Positions 16,391-25,377 are shown, counted from the first letter of the stretch. The stretch is 64,000 bases of DNA from an uncultured Oscillospiraceae bacterium (GCA_934466475.1 CAKSLI010000005.1:1-64000), one strand, 5' to 3'. Translations and numbers: made by a program. Notes: generated by a model from the sequence alone, not told the origin.

Positions 16391-16795
16391 TTATAAAGAT
16401 ATGTTTTTAATTTGTATTATTATATTCCCAGTGCTTTTCGAGATCTCCTCAGCCACCGCCCTATCCGCCGGACACCACTCGAACTCCGTAAGCTCCTCCG
16501 GTAATACCCACCGCATTTCCTCGTGAACGGAAAGCTCCGGCTCACCGGAAACTATCTCAGCTTCAATAAACACGAACGAAAGTTCCCCGCAAACACTGCG
16601 GCGGTACTCGCGAAGCGGCTTTATTTCAACATTCAGTTCCTCGCGGAGTTCGCGTGTAAGGCACTCAAACGGAGTTTCCCCCGGCTCGGTCTTTCCGCCG
16701 GGGAATTCCCACAGATGTGCGCAGGAGCCTTCTGCACGGCGGCAGATCAGTATTTTCCCATTGCGGCGAATTATCGCGGCTGTAACTTCTCTCAT
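16391..16795 (-). CDS. Nudix hydrolase, MutT/8-oxo-dGTPase-like
   Basis: 134 residues. The Nudix box is complete: GGKTEPGETPFECLTRELRE followed by ELNVEI, fitting Gx5Ex7REUXEEXGU. The N-terminus (MREVTAAIIRRNGKILICRR) and the LWEFPGG entry are typical of MutT-type nucleotide pyrophosphohydrolases that clean oxidised dNTPs. The start overlaps the stop of the helicase gene by one base (TAATG), so the two are translationally coupled. A joint role in nucleic-acid damage response or in defence is inferred. A specific substrate cannot be given. Confidence 0.88.
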   Translation of the reverse strand: MREVTAAIIRRNGKILICRRAEGSCAHLWEFPGGKTEPGETPFECLTRELREELNVEIKPLREYRRSVCGELSFVFIEAEIVSGEPELSVHEEMRWVLPEELTEFEWCPADRAVAEEISKSTGNIIIQIKNISL

Positions 16796-19700
16796 TATCC
16801 CACCACCAATTTATTAGTCTTTCTGAGGTACTTCGCCGGAATCGGCTCGTGCAGTTTCCATGTAATATTCATCGGTTTTGAGCCAGTGACCGACAGAAAA
16901 TCCGCAAGCCCCAGGAACGTATACGGCGTCGCACCGAGCTTTCCGCTCTTGAATTCCCGAACGAACAGCAGTTCACGCACGCCCATGCTGCGGTGATTCA
17001 TGTACCGCTGACCGGTCGTGCTGCTCTGCGAAGTCGTGCTCTGGCTCTGCCAGTGGAACAGCACTTCATTTATCGAGTAATCCTCGTACATCGTCGTCGG
17101 AGAGTAGTCCTTTTCCGCCTTGTTCAGCGTTACGAAATGCACGTCCGTTTTCTTGTCCGGGAGGTATTTCGTGCCCTCGCGCACCGTGCTTGGCTTCATG
17201 AAATCCAGCGCCGCAAGTATCTGGTCGCGGGAGTAGGTGCAGTGCAGATCAAGCGGACACTCAAATTCTAAATCGACCGGAGCGTCCACGAAGTCGATAC
17301 GGTCGTAATTGTAATACAGCACGTCCAGAATCTCACCGAGAAGCACCGGACAGGCCGCCAGCCTGCGGAATCCCTCCAGCATATCTGAAAAGCCGCATTC
17401 CTGCCACGTTTTCTGCCAGATAGTAAATTGCAGCATTGTCAGCATACGAAGCTGCAACGGCGAGAAATCGTCTTCGCTGCGCGCTGAAATCTCCGGCAGA
17501 TTATCCACCAGAAATTCGATCCACCTGCGTGAATCTATCGCGGAAATCCTCGGCAGCGCCTTTGTCACGATATCCTCCAGCGGCTCGGAGAAATCATCCC
17601 TTGCGCCAGCCATTACGCACAGCCTTGAAAAGCTGAATTTTGTCGCATAAATCGCGGAGATATCAAGACTGTAACAGGTCAGAAAATTCTCCAGATTGAG
17701 CGATTTTCCGGTGTCCTCGGTGAACGTTGCGAGCTTCTGAACTATCGCATTTCTGTTGCCAAGGGAGCGCTTGATATTGTCAAGAATGTACTCCGCAGCC
17801 CTCTTTTCAAGCTGTAAATAACAGCCTTTCGGAAGCGCCACAAAGCCGTTCTTTATCTCGCCCTGAACCGAACGCGAGCTGTCCGAAAGCAGCGCGCGGA
17901 ACTTCTCCTCGAAACGGTATTTCTTGTTTGCCTGCCCGATGAAATCAAGCACGGTCAGACATTCCTTGCCGTCATACAGACGCAATCCACGGCCAAGCTG
18001 CTGCAAAAATACCGTCAGGGATTCCGTAGGTCGCAGGAACATGATCGTATTTATCGCCGGAATATCCACGCCCTCGTTAAACAGGTCAACCGTGAAAATA
18101 AACCGCAGTTCGCCGTCCGAAAGCCGCTTGCTGACGCTGCGGCGAAATTCGTTGTCGCTGTCCGCAGTAAGGCACTCGGAGGCAATTCCGGCTTCGTTAA
18201 ACTTGTCCGACATATAGCGTGCGTGTTCCTTGCTGACGCAGAATCCCAGCCCCTTAACGCCGTCCATATCGGTGACGTATTTCCGGAGCTGTTTCAGTAT
18301 CAGGAATACCCGCATATCGTTGCCGGTGTACACCTTTGAAAGTGCGGAACGCTCATAACCTCCGCGGTTCCATTTAACGTCCGAAAGGTCAACGCTGTCC
18401 GAAATCCCGAAGTACTGGAACGGGCAAAGCAGCTTCCTGTCGATGGCTTCGGGAAGCCGTATTTCAGCGGCAATTCTGTTGTCGAACCAGCGCAGAATAT
18501 TCTCGCCGTCCATACGTTCAGGCGTTGCGGTAAGTCCCAGCAGAATACGCGGCTTGAAGTAATTCAGGAGCTGCTGATATGTAGGCGCAGCGGCATGGTG
18601 GAACTCGTCTACGATGATGAAATCATAGAAATCCTCGCTGACAGCTTCGGTGAGCGCACGGGAGTTCAGAGTCTGCACCGAAACAAACAGATTATCCATC
18701 GACTTCGGACTGTATTCGCCAACGAACAGCTCGCCGAAATTCGGGTCGTGAAGTACTCCACGGAAGCATTTTATGCTCTGTTCAAGGATCTCCTTACGGT
18801 GCGCCACGAACAGCAGGCGACAGGGCTTGCCTGCGTTTTCGCTGCGGAATCTGCGATAATCGAACGCGGAAATTACAGTCTTGCCTGTACCGGTAGCGGC
18901 AACGACAAGATTGCGGAAATGCCCGCGGATATCACGCTCGGCTTTCAGGCGGTCGAGTATCTCCTGCTGATAGGGATAGGGGTTGATGTCAAAGAGGTAA
19001 TCCGCTGTTTCGCCGCTGTATTTTTCGGCTGAAAGCGCCTGCGAAAGCTTCTGAACATCGTTCTCGGAATAGGGCGCAAATTCGTGGCTGTTCCAGTAGC
19101 TTTCAAAAGTTGCGCTGATTTTGTCGAGGGTGGAGGGCTGGTCGTGCGCGGTGATTTTTAGGTTCCATTCAAGACCGCTTGAAATAGCGGCATTCGAGAG
19201 ATTTGACGAGCCGACATAAGCAGTGCTGAATCCGGTTTCACGCCAGAAAACATAGGCTTTCGCGTGGAGCCTTGTGCGCTTTGTGTCGTAGGAGATTCGT
19301 ATCTCCGTATTCGGGAGTTTTCGCAGTTCTTCGACTGCTTTAACGTCGGTCGCGCCCATGTATGAGGTCGTGATGACGCGCAGCTTTCCGCCGCGCTGTG
19401 TGAACTCCGAAAGTTCGTCGATGATGAGCCGCAGACCGCTCCACTTCACGAATGAGACCAGCATATCCACGCGGTCAGCGGACTGTATTTCCTTTTTCAG
19501 CTCGCTCATCATGCTCGGCTCGTGGATAGATCCGGTGAACAGGGAGCTTGCCGCAAGCGAGGTTTCCGGACGTACCGGGGAAAACTCGCCGGTTACAGCA
19601 GTGAGCGTGTTCTTCTTTTCGGCTACTGCAAGGAGCTGCTCGGCGCGTTCAGCAACGGACATTCCGTCAAAATCGCTGTCTCCGGTAACATCGGCGATGG

Positions 19701-19920
19701 CTGAAACTATCCTGTTCGCAAGCGAAAGCTGCCCCGAAATATCGTCGGAGCTCACCTGTCGGAGTCCCTTTTCCACCAGTTCACCGATATAGTGCGAGAG
19801 TATCTGCGGAGCCTCGGCGCCGTCCAGTTTTCCGGTGCTTGCTGCGATATCGTCAGAGCGCTCCAGCTCACGGTCGAGTGACTTGTTTATGACCTGCTCG
19901 TATAATCCACGTTTCAGCAT
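16795..19920 (-). CDS. PLD-nuclease/SF2 helicase/DUF3427 fusion protein
   Basis: 1041 residues. The ATG at 19920 is preceded by AAGGGGTGG; an in-frame GTG three codons earlier is less likely. N-terminal phospholipase D-like domain with one HKD-type motif (RLHAKAYVFW at about 218, GSSNLSNAA after it). SF2 helicase core with Walker A AATGTGKT (about 340), DEFHHAA (about 438), SVQTLN and QQLGRGLR. The C-terminal third matches the DUF3427 helicase-associated region. The family is widespread and sporadic in bacteria, often on islands, and is thought to act on DNA. Coupled to a Nudix gene. A restriction- or repair-like role is inferred. Confidence 0.88.
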   Translation of the reverse strand: MLKRGLYEQVINKSLDRELERSDDIAASTGKLDGAEAPQILSHYIGELVEKGLRQVSSDDISGQLSLANRIVSAIADVTGDSDFDGMSVAERAEQLLAVAEKKNTLTAVTGEFSPVRPETSLAASSLFTGSIHEPSMMSELKKEIQSADRVDMLVSFVKWSGLRLIIDELSEFTQRGGKLRVITTSYMGATDVKAVEELRKLPNTEIRISYDTKRTRLHAKAYVFWRETGFSTAYVGSSNLSNAAISSGLEWNLKITAHDQPSTLDKISATFESYWNSHEFAPYSENDVQKLSQALSAEKYSGETADYLFDINPYPYQQEILDRLKAERDIRGHFRNLVVAATGTGKTVISAFDYRRFRSENAGKPCRLLFVAHRKEILEQSIKCFRGVLHDPNFGELFVGEYSPKSMDNLFVSVQTLNSRALTEAVSEDFYDFIIVDEFHHAAAPTYQQLLNYFKPRILLGLTATPERMDGENILRWFDNRIAAEIRLPEAIDRKLLCPFQYFGISDSVDLSDVKWNRGGYERSALSKVYTGNDMRVFLILKQLRKYVTDMDGVKGLGFCVSKEHARYMSDKFNEAGIASECLTADSDNEFRRSVSKRLSDGELRFIFTVDLFNEGVDIPAINTIMFLRPTESLTVFLQQLGRGLRLYDGKECLTVLDFIGQANKKYRFEEKFRALLSDSSRSVQGEIKNGFVALPKGCYLQLEKRAAEYILDNIKRSLGNRNAIVQKLATFTEDTGKSLNLENFLTCYSLDISAIYATKFSFSRLCVMAGARDDFSEPLEDIVTKALPRISAIDSRRWIEFLVDNLPEISARSEDDFSPLQLRMLTMLQFTIWQKTWQECGFSDMLEGFRRLAACPVLLGEILDVLYYNYDRIDFVDAPVDLEFECPLDLHCTYSRDQILAALDFMKPSTVREGTKYLPDKKTDVHFVTLNKAEKDYSPTTMYEDYSINEVLFHWQSQSTTSQSSTTGQRYMNHRSMGVRELLFVREFKSGKLGATPYTFLGLADFLSVTGSKPMNITWKLHEPIPAKYLRKTNKLVVG

Positions 19921-20096
19921 GATTTCCACCCCTTATCTTTGATAATCATTGTACCACAATCTGACCGTATGTGTCAAGGTGAATAGGGTATCATTTTTGG
20001 GACAGTTTTTTGTTGTCAATATCAATTTGTACATTGACATATTATTTTCGTGTAGCTGCGTAAGCTATCCGAATAATTTTCGGCACACAGAAATTT

Positions 20097-20127
20097 CCCC
20101 GAAGCGCAAATGCTTCGGGGATTTTTT
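20097..20127 (+). terminator. Intrinsic terminator in the leader of the DUF960 gene
   Basis: CCCCGAAGC and GCTTCGGGG pair around a short loop and are followed by ATTTTTTG. It reads in the direction of the DUF960 gene and lies only 22 bases before its start, with no plus-strand gene upstream. It therefore looks like an attenuator of the downstream genes rather than the end of another transcript. Confidence 0.65.
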
Positions 20128-20148
20128 GTGTACGGGAGAGGAGAAATT

Positions 20149-20436
20149 ATGTTTAACAATCAGCGTTATGTCACAAGAGGCATAACAAACACTGTACCGC
20201 TCGTCACCCAGATAATCCTCTGGGACTGCATTGACAGCGTGAAAGTCGAGCGGAAAGATTACCTGCAAGTCTTTAAGCTCGTAGCGAATGGCACAAATCA
20301 GCAGGTCACGCACAGTCAGGAAGAACCAGCCTATGTGCGCACATTCACATTCCCAATTGATGAACCCATCACGGCAAAAATCTTCGTCATTGATGACGAG
20401 ACACATTCCACCATGCTTTTGGCAGAAGAATATTGA
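20149..20436 (+). CDS. DUF960-family small protein
   Basis: 95 residues starting MFNNQRYVTRGITNTVPLVT after GGGAGAGGAGAAATT. The opening N-x-RY-x-TRG, the I-x-LW segment (QIILWDCID), and the C-terminal F-x-ID-E segment (VFVIDDE-like, here KIFVIDDETHST) match DUF960, a small family found on Firmicutes plasmids, phages and conjugative elements. The function of the family is unknown. It is the first gene of a run with the amidoligase and glutamine amidotransferase genes. Confidence 0.75.
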   Translation: MFNNQRYVTRGITNTVPLVTQIILWDCIDSVKVERKDYLQVFKLVANGTNQQVTHSQEEPAYVRTFTFPIDEPITAKIFVIDDETHSTMLLAEEY

Positions 20437-20449
20437 GGAGGAGCACACC

Positions 20450-21568
20450 ATGGACAACAACGAAAATACTCGCCCCGTTTGCGGCTGCTGCGGAGCAACG
20501 ATCGAAACCGATGATTACTACACATTTGAAGGCAGCATTTTATGCGATGACTGCTACCACAGCGAAACGGTTGTTTGCGAACACTGCGGCGACAGAATCT
20601 GGGCAGACGACAATGCTGGCTCTGACAGTATGCCGCTTTGCAACTCCTGCTACGACGATTATTACACGACCTGCGAGTGCTGTGGCAGAATCATTCACAG
20701 AGACTATGCCAACTACGACGATGAGGACGATTACGCCTATTGCGACAGGTGTTATGAGGAGCGCCAGCAGAGTTCTATACATGAATACAACTACAAGCCC
20801 GATCCCATCTTTTATGGCGACAGCAAGCGCTATTTCGGCGTGGAACTTGAGATTGATGAGGGCGGCAAGAACATCGACAACGCTGATACGCTTCTGGGTA
20901 TCGGCAACAGGATTGCGGAGCATATCTACATAAAATCTGACGGAAGTCTATCTGACGGTATGGAAATTGTAACACACCCCATGTCTCTGAAGTACCACAA
21001 GGACAAAATGCCTTGGGCAAAGATAACGAAATCCGCAATCCGTATGGATTATCGTAGCCACAAAACTTCGACTTGCGGATTACATATTCACGTCAACAGA
21101 ACAGCCTTCGGCAGTACCCGGGAAGCGCAGGATGAGTGCATTTCCCGGGTGCTTTATTTTGTGGAGCATCATTGGCTGGAGCTACTGAAATTCAGCCGCA
21201 GAACCGAGTACCAGATGAATCGCTGGGCTGCGAGGTACGGTTACAAGAACAGTCCGAAAGAGATTCTGGAGGACGCAAAGAAAGGTTGCAATGGTCGCTA
21301 TGCTTGCGTAAACATTACGAATTATCACACGATAGAATTTCGTATGTTCCGTGGCACGCTGAAATACAATACGCTGATCGCAACGCTGGAGCTTGTGGAC
21401 AAGATATGTGAGCTTGCAACCGACCTCACGGACACAGAACTGAAATCCGTAAGTTGGTCTGATTTCGTAGGCTCACTTGACGACAGCACTGAACCAGAGC
21501 TGATACCCTATCTCAAAGAGCGCCAGCTCTACATAAACACGCCTATTACGGCAGAGGAGGACGACTAA
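20450..21568 (+). CDS. Zinc-ribbon amidoligase (Amidoligase_2 type)
   Basis: 372 residues after GAGGAGGAGCACACC. Residues 10-105 carry three C-x2-C...C-x2-C metal-binding repeats (CGCCGATIE, CEHCGDRI, CECCGRII). The rest has the COOH-NH2 ligase fold of the putative amidoligase family: FGVELEID (metal/ATP Glu), EIVTHPMSL, CGLHIHVNRTAFG and IEFRMFRGTLKYNT. Family analysis predicts ATP-dependent formation of amide bonds, with ammonia from a partner class II glutaminase, which is the next gene. Such pairs occur on plasmids and phages. The substrate is unknown. Confidence 0.8.
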   Translation: MDNNENTRPVCGCCGATIETDDYYTFEGSILCDDCYHSETVVCEHCGDRIWADDNAGSDSMPLCNSCYDDYYTTCECCGRIIHRDYANYDDEDDYAYCDRCYEERQQSSIHEYNYKPDPIFYGDSKRYFGVELEIDEGGKNIDNADTLLGIGNRIAEHIYIKSDGSLSDGMEIVTHPMSLKYHKDKMPWAKITKSAIRMDYRSHKTSTCGLHIHVNRTAFGSTREAQDECISRVLYFVEHHWLELLKFSRRTEYQMNRWAARYGYKNSPKEILEDAKKGCNGRYACVNITNYHTIEFRMFRGTLKYNTLIATLELVDKICELATDLTDTELKSVSWSDFVGSLDDSTEPELIPYLKERQLYINTPITAEEDD

Positions 21569-21569
21569 T

Positions 21570-22370
21570 ATGTGTGCAATATTCGGTTCGATAGACTATA
21601 ATCATACTATAAATGCGAAGCAGCGTGAGAAGCTGCTACGTGTTCTTTCCGAGGAATGCGAGGAACGCGGAACCGATGCTACCGGCTATGCATTCAACCA
21701 CAAAGGCGTACTTCATAATGATGTGAGGTTACGCAAGCAGATGTCGCTACCGGGTACGCCCGTAAAGACGGATAGCTACATAGCAGTGCAGCTTCTGGAA
21801 CAGCAGAAAACCCTCGACATACAGTCCATTTCTGAAATGGCTGAACTTGTCGAGGGTTCTTTTGTGTTTACGGTTCTGGACGAGCACAACAATGTGTATT
21901 TCGTCAAAGGAGACAATCCGTTAGCGCTGTACCATTACGATACCTGCGGACTGTATGTCTATGCCAGCACGGAAGCGATTCTCGACCGAGCACGTACACG
22001 CCTTGGAATTATCAGTATTGAGCACCAGAAAATTAATACGTCATGCGGTGATATTCTGAAAATCGACAGCACGGGAGCCATGGAACAGGGCATGTTCGAC
22101 ACAACCAACCTGATGATGTATGATTACCGTTACTTCCGACGTGACTGGTGGAATGTTCCGGAATCATGCGAGAGCGAACCGCAGGACGTAAAGCAACTCA
22201 AAGACTTCGCAAGCTCCATCGGCGTATCCCGGGAGGACATTGACCTGCTTCTAAGCTATGGTTATTTTGTAGAGGAAATTGAAGAAATGCTGTACCAGCC
22301 CGGTGTAATCGAGGAGGCATTATGCGAAATCCTGAATGAGTGTGCATACGACTACTGCGGAGAGTTCTGA
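21570..22370 (+). CDS. Class II glutamine amidotransferase-like protein with internal deletion
   Basis: 266 residues. Starts MCAIFGSIDYN, so the N-terminal nucleophile Cys2 of Ntn glutaminases is present, followed by RGTDATGYAF. In relatives I recall, about 60 residues follow that include the GHTR..T.G glutamine-binding loop. Here the sequence passes directly to HKGVLHNDVRLRKQM, so that block appears to be missing in frame. The remainder (TDSYIAVQLLEQQK, VEGSFVFTVLDEHNNVYFVK, YASTEAILDRA) is well kept. It should supply ammonia to the amidoligase, but with the loop gone glutaminase activity is doubtful. It starts 1 base after the amidoligase stop. Confidence 0.75.
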   Translation: MCAIFGSIDYNHTINAKQREKLLRVLSEECEERGTDATGYAFNHKGVLHNDVRLRKQMSLPGTPVKTDSYIAVQLLEQQKTLDIQSISEMAELVEGSFVFTVLDEHNNVYFVKGDNPLALYHYDTCGLYVYASTEAILDRARTRLGIISIEHQKINTSCGDILKIDSTGAMEQGMFDTTNLMMYDYRYFRRDWWNVPESCESEPQDVKQLKDFASSIGVSREDIDLLLSYGYFVEEIEEMLYQPGVIEEALCEILNECAYDYCGEF

Positions 22371-22492
22371 GCGTTCGGAAATCTCACCCACATTGCGGAC
22401 ATATCCGGAAAGCGCCGAACCGATATTTGCGAACGCAGAATCACGGTGCTTTCCGGTTTCCGCAAAAGTATACTTTATCGAACGGAGGTTGT

Positions 22493-23092
22493 ATGGGAAG
22501 AACATACGGATACGCCAGGGTTTCCAGCACGGAGCAGAATCTCGACCGACAGATCGAGGCGCTTCTCGAATACGGCGTTGAGGAACGTGACATCGTTACG
22601 GACAAGCAGTCCGGAAAGGATTTTCAGCGCAAAGGCTACCTTGCATTGAAGAACCAGATGCTCCGCCCCGGCGACACGCTGGTAATCAAGGAGATGGACA
22701 GGCTCGGCAGGGATTACGGCGCAATCAAGGACGAGTGGCTCGACATTCAGCGCATGGGCGTGGACATTGTGATAATTGACACGCCCATTCTGAATACGAA
22801 AGAGAAATCCGACCTTGAAAAGAACCTGATTTGCAGCATTGTCTTTGAGCTGCTGGCTTACACCGCCGAAAAGGAACGTCGTAAAATACGCACCCGTCAG
22901 TCTGAGGGAATCAAGCTTGCGCTCGACAAAGGCGTGAAATTCGGAAGACCTGAAACAACGCTCCCCGACAATTACGCCGAGGTGATTGAATTGTGGCAGT
23001 CTGGCAGCATTACAGCTGTGGAGGCGATGAAACGCCTTGACATGAAAAAGACCACATTCTACAAACTGGCTCGCAGGCTGACGAACAAATGA
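22493..23092 (+). CDS. Serine resolvase/invertase
   Basis: 199 residues. The ATG at 22493 is used because AACGGAGG precedes it and the resolvase domain begins at once (MGRTYGYARVSSTEQNLDRQ), with catalytic Ser11. LVIKEMDRLGRD is the conserved DRLGR motif and TAEKERRKIRTRQSEGI the E-helix. A short HTH (TAVEAMKRLDMKKTTFYKL) ends the protein. This is the small Tn3/plasmid-type resolvase size. It probably resolves multimers or inverts a segment of the plasmid-like region around it. Confidence 0.9.
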   Translation: MGRTYGYARVSSTEQNLDRQIEALLEYGVEERDIVTDKQSGKDFQRKGYLALKNQMLRPGDTLVIKEMDRLGRDYGAIKDEWLDIQRMGVDIVIIDTPILNTKEKSDLEKNLICSIVFELLAYTAEKERRKIRTRQSEGIKLALDKGVKFGRPETTLPDNYAEVIELWQSGSITAVEAMKRLDMKKTTFYKLARRLTNK

Positions 23093-23164
23093 TTATCAGC
23101 GGTGCGAGCCGCTTTTATATAGATCGACCGGTGCTTCGTATATGGAGCACCGATTTTTGATATA

Positions 23165-23407
23165 TCATTTCGCAAGCGCCTTGTAAGCTTCAAGATTTTT
23201 TGCAATCAGCCTGCGGGAAATAGCCTCAACATCGTCATCGGGAGCGGTCTGCAGCTTTTCCGCTTCTGGGAATTCCATAATGATGTAGCGCGGAACATTG
23301 TTCTTCAGAATGATCGCAGAGCCGTTCTCGTCAACTATCCGTGCTACTCTGGAAAAGTTCTGGTTAGCTTCTGTTATGGAAACAAGGGTGTTTGTGTTTA
23401 CTGTCAT
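23165..23407 (-). CDS. Phd/YefM-type antitoxin, no toxin gene alongside
   Basis: 80 residues after GAGGAGGAATGAACC. N-terminal Phd fold: SITEANQNFSRVARIVDENG, then AIILKNNVPRYIIMEF. The C-terminal tail is helical and would be the toxin-binding part. In toxin-antitoxin pairs a RelE- or Doc-type toxin follows the antitoxin; here the downstream side is occupied by the convergent resolvase gene 72 bases away, so this antitoxin is an orphan. It may act as a plasmid regulator or anti-addiction module. Confidence 0.8.
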   Translation of the reverse strand: MTVNTNTLVSITEANQNFSRVARIVDENGSAIILKNNVPRYIIMEFPEAEKLQTAPDDDVEAISRRLIAKNLEAYKALAK

Positions 23408-23527
23408 GGTTCATTCCTCCTCAAATATCTTTCTTGATACTATTATACCACATTTATAGGAGAAATTCAACCTATTCTAATTAATTATATGCTTTAATTG
23501 TATTTGTGCATGACCTTTTCTTTCTGC

Positions 23528-23562
23528 CTTTCCCTTATATTATAGCGAAAAATAAGGGAAAG
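23528..23562. repeat. 11-bp inverted repeat upstream of the excisionase-like and Rep genes
   Basis: CTTTCCCTTAT and ATAAGGGAAAG are perfect arms around a 13-base A/T-rich loop. No T-run of terminator type follows. It lies between two minus-strand genes in an AT-rich gap next to a Rep-like gene and could be an operator or part of a replication origin. Confidence 0.5.
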
Positions 23563-23602
23563 GTCAATGGGCTAAGGGAATATATTCATTTCCGAATCTT
23601 CA

Positions 23603-23785
23603 TTATTCCTTGTCGCTTTCCTCGCTTTTCCTGATGTACTCATTCAGTGCGGCTTCTGTTATCTTCCAGCGCTTCCCTGTGCGGAATGCTTTAATCTTCT
23701 TCTCCGTTACGAGCTTGTACGCCTGGTTTCTTCCTATACGGAGCCTGTCTTGTAATTCGTCTATTGTCAGGATTTTTTCGTCCAC
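23603..23785 (-). CDS. Excisionase-family HTH DNA-binding protein
   Basis: 60 residues from a GTG start with GAGGAGG upstream. The whole protein is a single HTH_17 domain: ILTIDELQDRLRIGRNQAYK, then LVTEKKIKAFRTGKRWKI and ALNEYIRKSEES. Such proteins work as excisionases or as regulators of replication genes in mobilizable elements. It is divergent from the Rep-like gene 240 bases away, so control of that gene is plausible. Confidence 0.8.
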   Translation of the reverse strand: MDEKILTIDELQDRLRIGRNQAYKLVTEKKIKAFRTGKRWKITEAALNEYIRKSEESDKE

Positions 23786-24022
23786 GGCTTTCGCCTCCTC
23801 GCCAAAATGTATTTACAAAAATGTTTGCGCCGGCGACAGAAAATAAGATTATATAATTCACAAACAGTTTAGTAAATATCATAAAGGAGATACACTATTG
23901 TGTTAATATTGTACTCTATTGGTAACTTGGATAAATAGCATTGTAATGAGGTTTATTGGCATTAAATCAAATATAAAAAACGCAATAACCATACGCAACT
24001 ATAACTATTGGGAGGAAAAACT

Positions 24023-25048
24023 ATGAACTATTCAATTCACACCATCGGATTAAGAAAGAATTTCAAAAACCACATCGAATATCACAGAGCTGAAAAAGAA
24101 TTATTCAGCAAAGCCAGGGGCAGGTTTGGCGTGGAAACTAACACGAAAGGAAACGAACATTACGCATTCATTTTTCAGGGTAATGGAATCCGGGTGATTC
24201 TTAAAAAGACAAAAATCAGCGGATACTATGATTTTATCCTCAGCCTGAACGACCTTCTTGGAATAGAGGACAAGTCCCGGCTTATCGACCCACGGAATCT
24301 TAACGAAGCGCTTGACATTGCTGAAAGTATGCTGGTTCATGAGTTCGGCGAAGATTACGCTGTCAATACGCTTGAACTGTACCGTGTTGACCAGTGCATA
24401 AATGTTGACGTAGGTTCAGCAGATAACGTCAGTGAATACATAAATCTGATGTACCGCAGCGAGATGAAAAAGGGCTATGAGGTTTTAATAGATGATTCTC
24501 CGGATTTTGATTCCACCGGCAGTTTCACTGTCAGAAACAAAACCGAGGGACTGGAGGTCAGCTTCTACGATAAAAAGAAGGAGCTTGCCCAGCGGGACTG
24601 CGATTCGGAAATCGCCGAGGGAACTCTGCGCATTGAGCTGCGCATTCTGAGAAGAAAGTCGCTTGAAAAACAGACTCCCGGCTGCAATACCAACCGGGAA
24701 CGGGTAGCTTACTGCATGGCAGATAGCCGGGAAAAGATACTGGCTATGGCGCACAGCCTGCTTCTGGACGCCGATTATTATCCATATAAGAAAGCCTGCG
24801 CTAAGGTCAGGGCAAGCGTCAGAAACAAGAAGCTGAGAAGCCGTATGCTGGATATGCTCCGACTGGTAAGGAAGAAATCCAGCGTGAGAAAGGCAAAGGA
24901 AAAGATGTTTGAGCTTCACCCTAAGCTCAGGCATGAGTACTACAATAAGATGATCAAGGAGTTTGAGAGCATAGGGTTGAATGTCGTTACACTTAATAAG
25001 GACAGCGAGGTGAAATTCCTCCCGAGCCTTTTTGAGTATCTCAGGTAA
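24023..25048 (+). CDS. Putative phage/plasmid replication initiation protein
   Basis: 341 residues from the ATG at 24023 (TTGGGAGGAAAAACT upstream). Basic protein with features of gene II/X-like rolling-circle replication proteins: a strand-rich N-terminal half with ELYRVDQCINVDV in the place of the usual R-x-D-x-x-x-x motif, FTVRNKTEGLEVSFYDKKKE, and the G-x-LRIELRI strand. The C-terminal third is Lys/Arg-rich and helical. I do not see a clear HUH metal motif, so the family assignment is tentative. Its neighbours (excisionase-like HTH, orphan antitoxin, resolvase) support a plasmid-like replicon. Confidence 0.5.
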   Translation: MNYSIHTIGLRKNFKNHIEYHRAEKELFSKARGRFGVETNTKGNEHYAFIFQGNGIRVILKKTKISGYYDFILSLNDLLGIEDKSRLIDPRNLNEALDIAESMLVHEFGEDYAVNTLELYRVDQCINVDVGSADNVSEYINLMYRSEMKKGYEVLIDDSPDFDSTGSFTVRNKTEGLEVSFYDKKKELAQRDCDSEIAEGTLRIELRILRRKSLEKQTPGCNTNRERVAYCMADSREKILAMAHSLLLDADYYPYKKACAKVRASVRNKKLRSRMLDMLRLVRKKSSVRKAKEKMFELHPKLRHEYYNKMIKEFESIGLNVVTLNKDSEVKFLPSLFEYLR

Positions 25049-25051
25049 AAG

Positions 25052-25090
25052 TGCGCCGTGGTTGATGCCACGGCGCATATATTATGTATT
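25052..25090 (+). terminator. Terminator of the Rep-like gene
   Basis: TGCGCCGTGG pairs with CCACGGCGCA around a 6-base loop; the right side is T/A-rich (TATATTATGTATTTTG) rather than a pure T-run. It starts 4 bases after the stop codon. The following 25,090-25,377 region is AT-rich and I see no gene in it. Confidence 0.7.
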
Positions 25091-25377
25091 TTGCTTATTT
25101 CGAAGTTGCCAAAGTTGATTTCTTGACATAGATAAGCGAATAAAAAAATTTATGGTGATATGAGTGGGTGGGGGAACCCTGTTTTTAGCCTGTTTATCCT
25201 ATGTTTTTACCGATGTGAGGGTACAAGAAAAATGAGGTTCTAAAAAATCCGGACATTAAGGTTTGAATCAGTACTCTTGAACATTGATCTATACTTACAG
25301 TGGCTTAGAATGTGATTTGTGTTATGTCAACTTTTCAAGTTTGTCAAAACATAAAACAGCACTAAATTTTATTGTTT

